From: Streptomyces umbrinus
GTDB lineage: Bacteria; Actinomycetota; Actinomycetes; Streptomycetales; Streptomycetaceae
Assembly: GCF_030817415.1 (NCBI RefSeq)
Contig: NZ_JAUSZI010000002.1
Coordinates: 6,076,001 to 6,140,000, forward strand
Reading direction: 5' to 3'
Length of the DNA: 64,000 nucleotides
Within the stretch, counting starts at the first letter, position 1. The number at the start of each line of letters is the position of its first letter. Below the pieces are notes generated by a model. It was given only the letters and a program-made list of their open reading frames with translations, was not told the DNA's origin and did no database searches. The position numbers and the translations under genes are program-made. Below are positions 7,771 through 15,451 of the stretch, one piece after another.

Positions 7771-9285
7771 ATGACAGCACTCGACCTCGCCGGCCCCGTG
7801 GCCGTCGTCGGTACCGGCACCATGGGCCAGGGCATCGCTCAGGTCGCGCTCGTCGCGGGCCACCCCGTACGGCTGTACGACGCCGTGCCGGGCCGTGCGC
7901 AGGCCGCGGCCGACGCGATCGCCGCCCGCCTCGACCGGCTCGTCGAGAAGGACCGGCTGACCGGCGCCGAACGGGACGCCGCCCGTGCCCGTCTGCGCCC
8001 CGCGGAGAGCCTCGCCGACCTCGCCGACTCGGGCCTGGTCGTCGAAGCCGTCCTGGAGCGCCTGGACGTCAAACAGCAGCTGCTGCGCGAGCTGGAGGAC
8101 GTCGTCGACGACGACTGCCTGCTCGCCACCAACACCTCCTCCCTGTCGGTGACCGCGATCGGCGGCGCCCTGCGCAACCCCGGCCGTTTCGTGGGGCTGC
8201 ACTTCTTCAACCCGGCGCCGCTGCTGCCCCTCGTGGAGGTCGTCTCCGGATTCGCGACCGACGTCACGTCGGCCACGCGCGCGTACGAGATGGCCCGCGC
8301 CTGGGGGAAGACCCCGGTCGCCTGCGCCGACACGCCGGGCTTCATCGTCAACCGCATCGCGCGGCCCTTCTACGCCGAGGCCTTCGCGGTCTACGAGGCA
8401 CAGGCCGCCGACCCCGCCACGATCGACGCGGTCCTGCGCGAGTCGGGCGGCTTCAGGATGGGCGCCTTCGAACTGACCGACCTGATCGGCCAGGACGTCA
8501 ACGAGTCCGTCACGCGCTCCGTGTGGGAGGCCTTCTTCCAGGACGTGCGGTTCACGCCCTCGCTGGCCCAGCGCAGGCTCGTCGAGTCCGGCCGCCACGG
8601 CCGCAAGTCGGGGCACGGCTGGTACGACTACGGGGACGAGGGCGAGCGTCCCGAGCCGCACACCGCAGAAAAGGTCCAGCCGCCCGCGTACGTCGTCGCC
8701 GAGGGCGATCTGGGCCCCGCGTCCGAGCTGCTCGCGCTGATCCGCGAGGCGGGCATCCAGGTCCGCGAGGACGAGGAGGACCATGGCACCCGGCTGGTGC
8801 TGCCGAGCGGCGGCCAGCTGGCCCTCGCGGACGGCCAGACCGCCGTCGAGTTCCGTGACGTCGTCTACTTCGACCTGGCGCTCGACTACCGCCGGGCGTC
8901 CCGGATCGCCCTGTCCCATTCGCAGGACACCCAGACCCAGACCCTCGCCGAGGCCACCGGGCTCTTCCAGGCGCTCGGCAAGGACGTCAGCGTCATCGGG
9001 GACGTGCCCGGCCTGATCGTCGCCCGCACGGTGGCCCGCATCGTCGACCTGGCGCACGACGCCGTCGCCAAGGGAGTGGCCACCGAGGAGGACATCGACA
9101 CGGCGATGCGCCTGGGCGTCAACTACCCCCTGGGACCCTTCGAATGGAGCCGCAGACTGGGCAGGAGCTGGGCCTACGACGTCCTGGACGACCTGCACAT
9201 GCGCGACCCGTCGGGGCGTTACGCGCCGTCCCTCGCGCTCTACCGCCACGCGTACGCCTCCGAGAAGCGGGAGGGCACCCCATGA
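7771..9285 (+). CDS. 3-hydroxyacyl-CoA dehydrogenase, PaaH-like
   Basis: A 504-residue NAD-dependent enzyme that oxidises 3-hydroxyacyl-CoA to 3-oxoacyl-CoA. The Rossmann motif GTGTMGQGIAQ starts at residue 14, the catalytic region is GLHFFNPAPLLPLVEVV, and TPGFIVNRIARPFYAEA opens the C-terminal domain. A second 3HCDH C-terminal module (PGLIVARTVARIVDLAHDAV to NYPLGPFEW) ends the protein, as in PaaH/PaaC-type enzymes of about 500 residues. It faces paaN across a shared operator, which supports a role in aromatic-acid or related CoA-thioester breakdown. Its stop overlaps the TetR start by four bases. Confidence 0.9.
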   Translation: MTALDLAGPVAVVGTGTMGQGIAQVALVAGHPVRLYDAVPGRAQAAADAIAARLDRLVEKDRLTGAERDAARARLRPAESLADLADSGLVVEAVLERLDVKQQLLRELEDVVDDDCLLATNTSSLSVTAIGGALRNPGRFVGLHFFNPAPLLPLVEVVSGFATDVTSATRAYEMARAWGKTPVACADTPGFIVNRIARPFYAEAFAVYEAQAADPATIDAVLRESGGFRMGAFELTDLIGQDVNESVTRSVWEAFFQDVRFTPSLAQRRLVESGRHGRKSGHGWYDYGDEGERPEPHTAEKVQPPAYVVAEGDLGPASELLALIREAGIQVREDEEDHGTRLVLPSGGQLALADGQTAVEFRDVVYFDLALDYRRASRIALSHSQDTQTQTLAEATGLFQALGKDVSVIGDVPGLIVARTVARIVDLAHDAVAKGVATEEDIDTAMRLGVNYPLGPFEWSRRLGRSWAYDVLDDLHMRDPSGRYAPSLALYRHAYASEKREGTP

Positions 9286-9872
9286 CCACCGCCAAGCGTG
9301 ACACCTACACCCCGGAGACGCTGCTCTCAGTGGCCGTGCGGGTCTTCAACGAGCGCGGCTACGACGGCACCTCCATGGAGCACCTCTCCAAGGCCGCGGG
9401 CATCTCCAAGTCGTCGATCTACCACCACGTCACGGGCAAGGAGGAGCTGCTGCGCCGGGCCGTCAGCCGGGCGCTCGACGGCCTCTTCGGGATCCTCGAC
9501 GAGGAGCACGCGCGCGTGGGGCGTGCCGTGGAGCGTCTGGAGTACGTCACCCGGCGCATGGTCGAGGTCCTCACCGCCGAGCTGCCGTACGTGACGCTGC
9601 TGCTGCGCGTGCGCGGCAACACCGACGCCGAGCGGTGGGCCCTGGAGCGGCGCCGGGACTTCGACCACCGGGTGGCCGAGCTCCTGCGGGCCGCGGCCGC
9701 CGACGGGGACGTACGCGTCGACGTGGAGTTCCGGCTCGCGACGCGGCTGGTCTTCGGGATGATCAACTCGATCGTGGAGTGGTACCGCCCCGACGGGCGG
9801 GGCATGGGCGAGCGCGAGGTCGCCGACGCGGTGGTGCGGCTGGTCTTCGGGGGGCTCCGGCAGGAGGACTGA
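9282..9872 (+). CDS. TetR/AcrR-family transcriptional regulator
   Basis: A 196-residue one-domain repressor-type regulator. The helix-turn-helix is at about residues 25-45 (SMEHLSKAAGISKSSIYHHV), followed by a helical ligand domain. The ATG at 9282 overlaps the upstream stop (ATGA), so it is made with the 3-hydroxyacyl-CoA dehydrogenase. The operator family CCGAxCxATCGGTxGG at 2475, 7702 and 10512 is its most likely target set. By analogy with PaaR-type regulators its ligand may be a CoA thioester such as phenylacetyl-CoA, but no residue visible here proves that. Confidence 0.9.
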   Translation: MTTAKRDTYTPETLLSVAVRVFNERGYDGTSMEHLSKAAGISKSSIYHHVTGKEELLRRAVSRALDGLFGILDEEHARVGRAVERLEYVTRRMVEVLTAELPYVTLLLRVRGNTDAERWALERRRDFDHRVAELLRAAAADGDVRVDVEFRLATRLVFGMINSIVEWYRPDGRGMGEREVADAVVRLVFGGLRQED

Positions 9873-9908
9873 GGCGCGGGAAGAGCCCGCAGCCTCCAAA
9901 AGCGCGGG

Positions 9909-10409
9909 TCACCCCTGCGGCTCCAGGTCCTCCTCCTCGAACACCAGCAGCGTCCGTGTGCTGAGCACCTCGGGGATGGCCTGGAGCCGGGTGAGCACCA
10001 GCTCGCGCAGCGCCCTGTTGTCGGGCGTGTGCACCAGAAGCAGGACGTCGAAGTCCCCGCCCACCAGCGCGATGTGGGAGGCCCCCGGTAGCGCCCTCAG
10101 CTGTTCGCGCACGGTGCGCCAGGAGTTCTGCACGATCTTGAGGGTGATGTACGCCGACGTGCTGTGCCCCGCGCGCTCGTGGTTGACGCGGGCACCGAAG
10201 CCGCGGATCACACCGTCCTCGATGAGGCGGTTGATGCGGGCGTAGGCGTTCGCGCGCGACACGTGGACGCGCTCGGCGACGGACCGTATCGAGGCGCGGC
10301 CGTCCGCCTGGAGCATCTGGAGGATGTCCTGATCGATGGCGTCCAGCGGGCGCGGCGGCGGCAGGGAGGATCCGGCCTCCGGCCCCTCGGCCATTTGTTC
10401 AGGTGCCAT
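9909..10409 (-). CDS. Lrp/AsnC-family regulator, probable bkd regulator
   Basis: A 166-residue protein with an AsnC-type helix-turn-helix (LQADGRASIRSVAERVHVSRANAYARINRL split over about residues 35-65) and a C-terminal ligand and oligomerisation domain ending in the ASHIALVGGDFDVLLLV region. ATG 10409 is chosen over ATG 10430 because GGAGG stands nine bases before it. It is divergent from the bkd operon. Lrp-type regulators next to branched-chain keto acid dehydrogenase genes (BkdR) usually activate or tune them in response to branched-chain amino acids, so the same job is inferred here. Confidence 0.9.
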   Translation of the reverse strand: MAPEQMAEGPEAGSSLPPPRPLDAIDQDILQMLQADGRASIRSVAERVHVSRANAYARINRLIEDGVIRGFGARVNHERAGHSTSAYITLKIVQNSWRTVREQLRALPGASHIALVGGDFDVLLLVHTPDNRALRELVLTRLQAIPEVLSTRTLLVFEEEDLEPQG

Positions 10410-10450
10410 GTCCCCCCGCCTCCCTACCATGGACGTACTGCGTCCATCTC

Positions 10451-10480
10451 AGGCTGTGGAGAACCGTTTGTCCACAGCCT
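10451..10480. promoter_or_regulatory. Inverted repeat with two DnaA-box-like arms
   Basis: AGGCTGTGGA and TCCACAGCCT form a perfect 10-bp inverted repeat with a 10-base spacer. The right arm contains TTGTCCACA (10468-10476) and the left arm reads TTCTCCACA on the minus strand, so the two arms are opposed DnaA-box-like sequences. The element lies between the Lrp gene and the bkd promoter and could equally be an Lrp or other dimer site. Confidence 0.4.
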
Positions 10481-10511
10481 GGAGGTGCCTGTAGCCAAAA
10501 TGTGCCGACGA

Positions 10512-10527
10512 CCGAACAATCGGTAGG
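10512..10527. promoter_or_regulatory. TetR-type operator in front of the first bkd operon
   Basis: CCGAACAATCGGTAGG is the third member of the operator family, 58 bp upstream of the E1alpha start. It differs from the 7702 copy at only two positions. Confidence 0.6.
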
Positions 10528-10584
10528 TGAGGCGCGTCACTCTCGGCACGTCTCTCGAAGCCGCCCCCACGAGGAGGTGCCGAC

Positions 10585-11748
10585 ATGACGGTCATGGAGC
10601 AGCGAGGCGCATACCGGCCGACCCCGCCGCCCGCCTGGCAGCCCCGCACCGACCCCGCGCCGCTGCTGCCCGACGCGCTGCCCCACCGCGTCCTCGGCAC
10701 CGAGGCGGCCGAGCGGGTCGACCCGGAGCTCCTGCGCCGGCTGTACGCGGAGCTGGTGCGCGGCCGCCGCTACAACGCGCAGGCCACGGCCCTCACCAAG
10801 CAGGGCCGCCTCGCCGTCTACCCCTCATCGACCGGCCAGGAGGCCTGCGAGGTCGCCGCCGCGCTCGTCCTCGAAGAGCGCGACTGGCTCTTCCCCAGCT
10901 ACCGCGACACGCTCGCCGCCGTCGCCCGCGGCCTCGACCCCGTCCAGGCGCTGACCCTGCTGCGCGGCGACTGGCACACCGGCTACGACCCGCACGAGCA
11001 CCGGATCGCGCCCCTGTGCACGCCGCTCGCGACCCAGCTCCCGCACGCCGTGGGCCTCGCGCACGCCGCCCACCTCAAGGGCGACGACGTGGTCGCGCTC
11101 GCCCTGGTCGGCGACGGCGGCACCAGCGAGGGCGATTTCCACGAGGCACTGAACTTCGCCGCCGTCTGGCGGGCCCCGGTCGTCTTCCTCGTACAGAACA
11201 ACGGCTTCGCGATCTCCGTTCCGCTCGACAAGCAGACCGCGGCCCCGTCGCTGGCCCACAAGGCCGTCGGCTACGGGATGCCCGGCCGCCTGGTCGACGG
11301 CAACGACGCAGCCGCCGTGCACGAGGTCCTCAGCGACGCCGTCGCCCACGCGCGCGCGGGTGGCGGTCCGACGCTCGTGGAGGCGGTCACGTACCGCATG
11401 GAGGCGCACACGAACGCCGACGACGACAAGCGCTACCGCGGCGACTCCGAGGTCGAGGCCTGGCGCGCGCACGACCCGATCGCCCTCCTGGAGCACGAGC
11501 TGACCGAGCGCGGGCTGCTCGACGAGGCCGGGATGCGCGCCGCGCGCGAGGACGCCGAGGCGATGGCCGCGGACCTCCGCGAGCGCATGAACCAGGACCC
11601 GGCGCTCGACCCCATGGACCTCTTCGCGCACGTCTACGCCCAGCCCACGACGCAACTCCTGGAACAGGAGGCACAGTTGCGGGCCGAGCTGGACGCCGAG
11701 GCGCGCCACCACGAGAACGAGCACGAGTCGGAAGGAACGGCCCGATGA
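10585..11748 (+). CDS. bkdA: 2-oxoacid dehydrogenase E1 alpha subunit (first cluster)
   Basis: A 387-residue thiamine-diphosphate-dependent decarboxylase subunit of the branched-chain 2-oxoacid dehydrogenase complex. The cofactor motif runs from GDGGTSEGDF to VQNN, and the phosphorylation-loop region EAVTYRMEAHTNADDD is typical. The complex turns the keto acids of valine, leucine and isoleucine into isobutyryl-, isovaleryl- and 2-methylbutyryl-CoA, which prime branched fatty acids and polyketides in Streptomyces. GGAGGTGCCGAC precedes ATG 10585. It overlaps the E1beta start by ATGA. A paralogous operon starts at 27523; which one is the main catabolic enzyme cannot be told here. Confidence 0.9.
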   Translation: MTVMEQRGAYRPTPPPAWQPRTDPAPLLPDALPHRVLGTEAAERVDPELLRRLYAELVRGRRYNAQATALTKQGRLAVYPSSTGQEACEVAAALVLEERDWLFPSYRDTLAAVARGLDPVQALTLLRGDWHTGYDPHEHRIAPLCTPLATQLPHAVGLAHAAHLKGDDVVALALVGDGGTSEGDFHEALNFAAVWRAPVVFLVQNNGFAISVPLDKQTAAPSLAHKAVGYGMPGRLVDGNDAAAVHEVLSDAVAHARAGGGPTLVEAVTYRMEAHTNADDDKRYRGDSEVEAWRAHDPIALLEHELTERGLLDEAGMRAAREDAEAMAADLRERMNQDPALDPMDLFAHVYAQPTTQLLEQEAQLRAELDAEARHHENEHESEGTAR

Positions 11749-12749
11749 CCACCGTCGCGCTGAAGCCGGCCACCATGGCGCAGGCCCTCGGGCGCGCCCT
11801 GCGGGACGCCATGGCCGACGACCCGACCGTGCACGTCATGGGCGAGGACGTCGGCACCCTCGGCGGCGTCTTCCGCGTCACCGACGGGCTCGCCAAGGAG
11901 TTCGGCGAGGACCGCGTCACGGACACGCCCCTCGCCGAGGCGGGCATCCTCGGCACGGCCGTCGGCATGGCCATGTACGGGCTCAGGCCGGTCGTGGAGA
12001 TGCAGTTCGACGCCTTCGCCTACCCGGCCTTCGAGCAACTGATCTCGCACGTGGCCCGCATGCGCAACCGCACGCGCGGGGCGATGCCGCTGCCCATCAC
12101 CGTGCGCGTGCCCTACGGGGGCGGCATCGGCGGCGTCGAGCACCACAGCGACTCCTCCGAGGCGTACTACATCGCGACCCCGGGCCTCCATGTCGTCACA
12201 CCCGCGACGGTCGCCGACGCGTACGGGCTGCTGCGCGCCGCCATCGCCTCCGACGACCCGGTGGTCTTCCTCGAACCGAAGCGTCTGTACTGGTCGAAGG
12301 ACACCTGGAACCCGGACGAGCCGCAGGCCGTGGACCCGATCGGCCGCGCGGCCGTGCGGCGCCACGGCCGCAGCGCCACGCTCATCACGTACGGGCCGTC
12401 GGTGCCCGTCTGCATGGAGGCCGCCGAGGCGGCGCGCGCCGAGGGCTGGGACCTCGAAGTCGTCGACCTGCGCTCCCTGGTGCCGTTCGACGACGAGACG
12501 GTCTCCGCGTCCGTACGACGCACCGGGCGGGCCGTGGTCGTACACGAGTCGGGCGGCTTCGGCGGGCCCGGCGGGGAGATCGCCGCGCGGGTCACCGAGC
12601 GGTGCTTCCACTACCTGGAGGCGCCGGTGCTGCGCGTGGCAGGGTTCGACATCCCGTATCCGCCGCCGATGCTGGAGCGCCACCATCTGCCCGGTGTCGA
12701 CCGGATCCTGGACGCGGTGGCGCGGCTGCAGTGGGAGGCACAGAGCTGA
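11745..12749 (+). CDS. bkdB: 2-oxoacid dehydrogenase E1 beta subunit (first cluster)
   Basis: A 334-residue transketolase-type beta subunit that completes the E1 heterotetramer. GEDVGTLGGVFRVTDGL near the N-terminus, the PYGGGIGGVEHHS loop and the C-terminal RVAGFDIPYPPPMLE stretch are characteristic. The start at 11745 overlaps the E1alpha stop and its own TGA overlaps the E2 ATG (TGATG), so the three subunits are translationally coupled, which suits fixed stoichiometry. Confidence 0.9.
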   Translation: MTTVALKPATMAQALGRALRDAMADDPTVHVMGEDVGTLGGVFRVTDGLAKEFGEDRVTDTPLAEAGILGTAVGMAMYGLRPVVEMQFDAFAYPAFEQLISHVARMRNRTRGAMPLPITVRVPYGGGIGGVEHHSDSSEAYYIATPGLHVVTPATVADAYGLLRAAIASDDPVVFLEPKRLYWSKDTWNPDEPQAVDPIGRAAVRRHGRSATLITYGPSVPVCMEAAEAARAEGWDLEVVDLRSLVPFDDETVSASVRRTGRAVVVHESGGFGGPGGEIAARVTERCFHYLEAPVLRVAGFDIPYPPPMLERHHLPGVDRILDAVARLQWEAQS

Positions 12750-14293
12750 TGGCCCAGGTTCTGGAATTCAAGCTGCCCGACCTCGGCGAGGGGCTCACCG
12801 AGGCCGAGATCGTCCGCTGGCTCGTCCAGGTGGGCGATGTCGTCGCCGTCGACCAGCCCGTCGTCGAGGTCGAGACGGCCAAGGCGATGGTCGAGGTCCC
12901 CTGCCCGTACGGAGGCGTGGTCACGGCCCGCTACGGCGAAGAGGGCACCGAACTGCCCGTCGGCTCCCCGCTGCTGACGGTCGCGGTGGGGGCACCGGCC
13001 TCCGGCGCACTGGGTTCCGGCCCGCTCGCCTCCGACTCCGGGGACGAGGACAAGGACGAAGGCTCCGGGAACGTACTCGTGGGCTACGGCACACAGGCGC
13101 CTCCGGCGCGACGCGGACGGTTGCGGCCGCCCGGGGCCGGGGCGGCTCCGGGGCGGCGCTCACCGGGTTCGCCCGAGGGCGGGCCGGGCTCGGGACGGCA
13201 TGGCGGTGCTGGAGCCGGCGCCGGATCGGCCGGAAGCCGTCGCGCTGGGTTCCCGGACCCCGACCTGGCCGCCGTGGGCGCGCCCACGGCGCTCGCCGGG
13301 TCCGGCACCGCCCCCCGTCGTCCCGTACAGGACGAGGAGCCGGTCGCGGACGGGACCGATGCCGACGCCGGGCGTCGGGCCGACGGCCCCGTGCCGGTGA
13401 TCTCCCCGCTCGTGCGCAGGCTGGCCCGGGAGAGCGGGCTCGACCTGCGGGAGCTGGCGGGCTCGGGTCCCGACGGGCTGATCACGCGCGCGGACGTCGA
13501 GCACGCCGCGCGGGCCGCCGCGTCGGCCCCGACCGCCGCGCGGCCACCACAGGCCGCGGCGCCCGCGCCCGCACCGGCCCAGTCGCCCACAGCCACGCAC
13601 GCGCGTGGCACCCGCGTCCCGCTCAAGGGCGTCCGAGGTGCCGTCGCCGACAAGCTCTCCCGGAGCCGGCGCGAGATCCCGGACGCGACCTGCTGGGTCG
13701 ACGCCGACGCCACGGAACTGATGCACGCGCGCGTGCGGATGAACGAGGCAGGCGGGCCGAAGATCTCCCTGCTCGCACTCCTCGCCCGTATCTGCACCGC
13801 CGCGCTGGCCCGATTCCCCGAGCTCAACTCGACGGTCGACATGGAAGCCCGGGAGGTCGTCCGGCTCGACGCGGTGCACCTCGGGTTCGCCGCGCAGACC
13901 GAGCGCGGGCTCGTCGTGCCGGTGGTGAAGGACGCGCACGCACGGGACGCGGAGTCCCTGAGCGCGGAGTTCGCCCGGCTCACCGAGGCGGCACGGACCG
14001 GGACGCTCACACCGGCGGAACTCACCGGGGGGACCTTCACGTTGAACAACTACGGGGTGTTCGGCGTCGACGGCTCCACGCCGATCATCAACCACCCCGA
14101 GGCGGCCATGCTCGGCGTCGGCCGGATCGTCCCCAAGCCCTGGGTGCACGAGGGCGAGCTGGCGGTGCGGCAGGTCGTGCAGCTCTCGCTCACCTTCGAC
14201 CACCGGGTGTGCGACGGCGGCACGGCGGGCGGATTCCTCCGGTATGTGGCGGACTGCGTGGAACAGCCGACGGTCCTGCTGCGGACCCTGTAG
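12749..14293 (+). CDS. bkdC: 2-oxoacid dehydrogenase E2 acyltransferase (first cluster)
   Basis: A 514-residue dihydrolipoamide acyltransferase, the core of the complex. One lipoyl domain occupies about residues 1-80 with the lipoylated lysine in VETAKAMVEV. A long, G-, A- and P-rich linker is followed by the E1/E3-binding domain (LVRRLARESGLDLRELAGSG) and the catalytic domain ending in TFDHRVCDGGTAGGFL, which carries the HxxxDG acyltransferase motif. The first linker is unusually G- and R-rich compared with the A/P linker of the paralogue at 29683. No E3 (dihydrolipoyl dehydrogenase) gene is adjacent. Confidence 0.9.
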   Translation: MAQVLEFKLPDLGEGLTEAEIVRWLVQVGDVVAVDQPVVEVETAKAMVEVPCPYGGVVTARYGEEGTELPVGSPLLTVAVGAPASGALGSGPLASDSGDEDKDEGSGNVLVGYGTQAPPARRGRLRPPGAGAAPGRRSPGSPEGGPGSGRHGGAGAGAGSAGSRRAGFPDPDLAAVGAPTALAGSGTAPRRPVQDEEPVADGTDADAGRRADGPVPVISPLVRRLARESGLDLRELAGSGPDGLITRADVEHAARAAASAPTAARPPQAAAPAPAPAQSPTATHARGTRVPLKGVRGAVADKLSRSRREIPDATCWVDADATELMHARVRMNEAGGPKISLLALLARICTAALARFPELNSTVDMEAREVVRLDAVHLGFAAQTERGLVVPVVKDAHARDAESLSAEFARLTEAARTGTLTPAELTGGTFTLNNYGVFGVDGSTPIINHPEAAMLGVGRIVPKPWVHEGELAVRQVVQLSLTFDHRVCDGGTAGGFLRYVADCVEQPTVLLRTL

Positions 14294-14383
14294 CCCGCTC
14301 GGCCCGTACGACCTCGTCACCACCCCCGTCCACATGCTGTGCGCGGGGGTGGAAATGATCCATCGGGCGCTCATACTCGGGGG

Positions 14384-15451
14384 GTGACCGCGTACGAGCG
14401 TCCCAGCGCACCCGGTTCCGTCGGCGCACCCGGTTCCTCCATCGGGCCCGGTTCCTACGGCGCACTCGGTGCGGACGGCCGGGACACGGACGGCCATGAC
14501 GCCGTCGTGCTCGCCGGCGGCTCCGCCCGTCGCCTCGGCGGGGCGGACAAGCCCGGCGTTCGCGTGGGCGGCCGCGCGCTGCTCGACCGCGTCCTGGCCG
14601 CCTGCTCGGGCGCGGCCGTCACCGTGGTCGTCGCGGAGCCCCGGCCCACCGCGCGTCCGGTGGAGTGGGCGCGCGAGGACCCACCCGGCGCGGGTCCATT
14701 GGCCGCCCTCGACGCCGGCCTCCGGCACACCACGGCCGCGTACGTCGTGGTGCTCTCCGCCGATCTGCCGTTCCTGGACGAGAAGACGGTCGAGCTGCTG
14801 CTGACCAGTCTTCAAGAGGCAGGCACGGAGGGCGCGTTGCTCACCGACTCCGGCGGCCGCGACCAGCCACTGGTGGCCGCGTACCGGAGTGCGTCGCTGC
14901 GCCGCGAACTGGCGGCCCTCCGTACCGAGCACGGCGAACTGACCGGGCTGCCGCTGCGCCGGCTCACCGGTGCGCTCGAACTGACCCGTATCACCGACCC
15001 CGTCGCGTCCTTCGACTGCGACACCTGGGACGACATCGCCGCCGCCCGGGCACGTATCAGGGAGCATGGGCACGTGTTGGATGAATGGATCACCGCAGTC
15101 AAGGACGAGCTCGGCATCGACCTGGACGTCGACACCGGCACCCTGCTCGACCTCGCCCGCGATGCCGCGCACGGCGTGGCCCGCCCGGCGGCACCGCTGA
15201 CCACGTTCCTCGTGGGGTACGCGGCCGCGCAGGCCAAGGGGGGCCCAGAGGCGGTCGCGGAGGCCGCCCGAAAGGCGACGGCACTGGCATTGCGCTGGGC
15301 GGCGGAGGCGGACGACGGCACCGCACCACCCCCGACGGCCCCGTCCGGCACCAGCACCGAGACCGGGACCGGGGCCGGGACCGGGACCGGCAGAGGGTCC
15401 GGCACCGGTTCTGAGACCGCCTCTCCCGAAGCCCGTCCGGACGCCGGATGA
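14384..15451 (+). CDS. MobA-like NTP transferase fused to DUF6457
   Basis: The N-terminal domain (about residues 35-225) is a MobA-type nucleotidyltransferase: VVLAGGSARRLGGADKP is the nucleotide-binding loop and VVLSADLPFLDEKTVELL the metal-binding region. MobA attaches GMP to molybdopterin. The last about 110 residues, from LDEWITAVKDELGIDLDV on, form a small helical DUF6457 domain, then a T/G-rich tail. The GTG at 14384 is preceded directly by a G-run. The stop overlaps moeA, so both act in molybdenum cofactor assembly. Confidence 0.85.
   Translation: MTAYERPSAPGSVGAPGSSIGPGSYGALGADGRDTDGHDAVVLAGGSARRLGGADKPGVRVGGRALLDRVLAACSGAAVTVVVAEPRPTARPVEWAREDPPGAGPLAALDAGLRHTTAAYVVVLSADLPFLDEKTVELLLTSLQEAGTEGALLTDSGGRDQPLVAAYRSASLRRELAALRTEHGELTGLPLRRLTGALELTRITDPVASFDCDTWDDIAAARARIREHGHVLDEWITAVKDELGIDLDVDTGTLLDLARDAAHGVARPAAPLTTFLVGYAAAQAKGGPEAVAEAARKATALALRWAAEADDGTAPPPTAPSGTSTETGTGAGTGTGRGSGTGSETASPEARPDAG

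Noticed and set aside
2536..10476. Replication origin suggested by DnaA boxes
   Set aside because: There are only four scattered boxes over 8 kb, no dnaA or dnaN and no AT-rich unwinding region.
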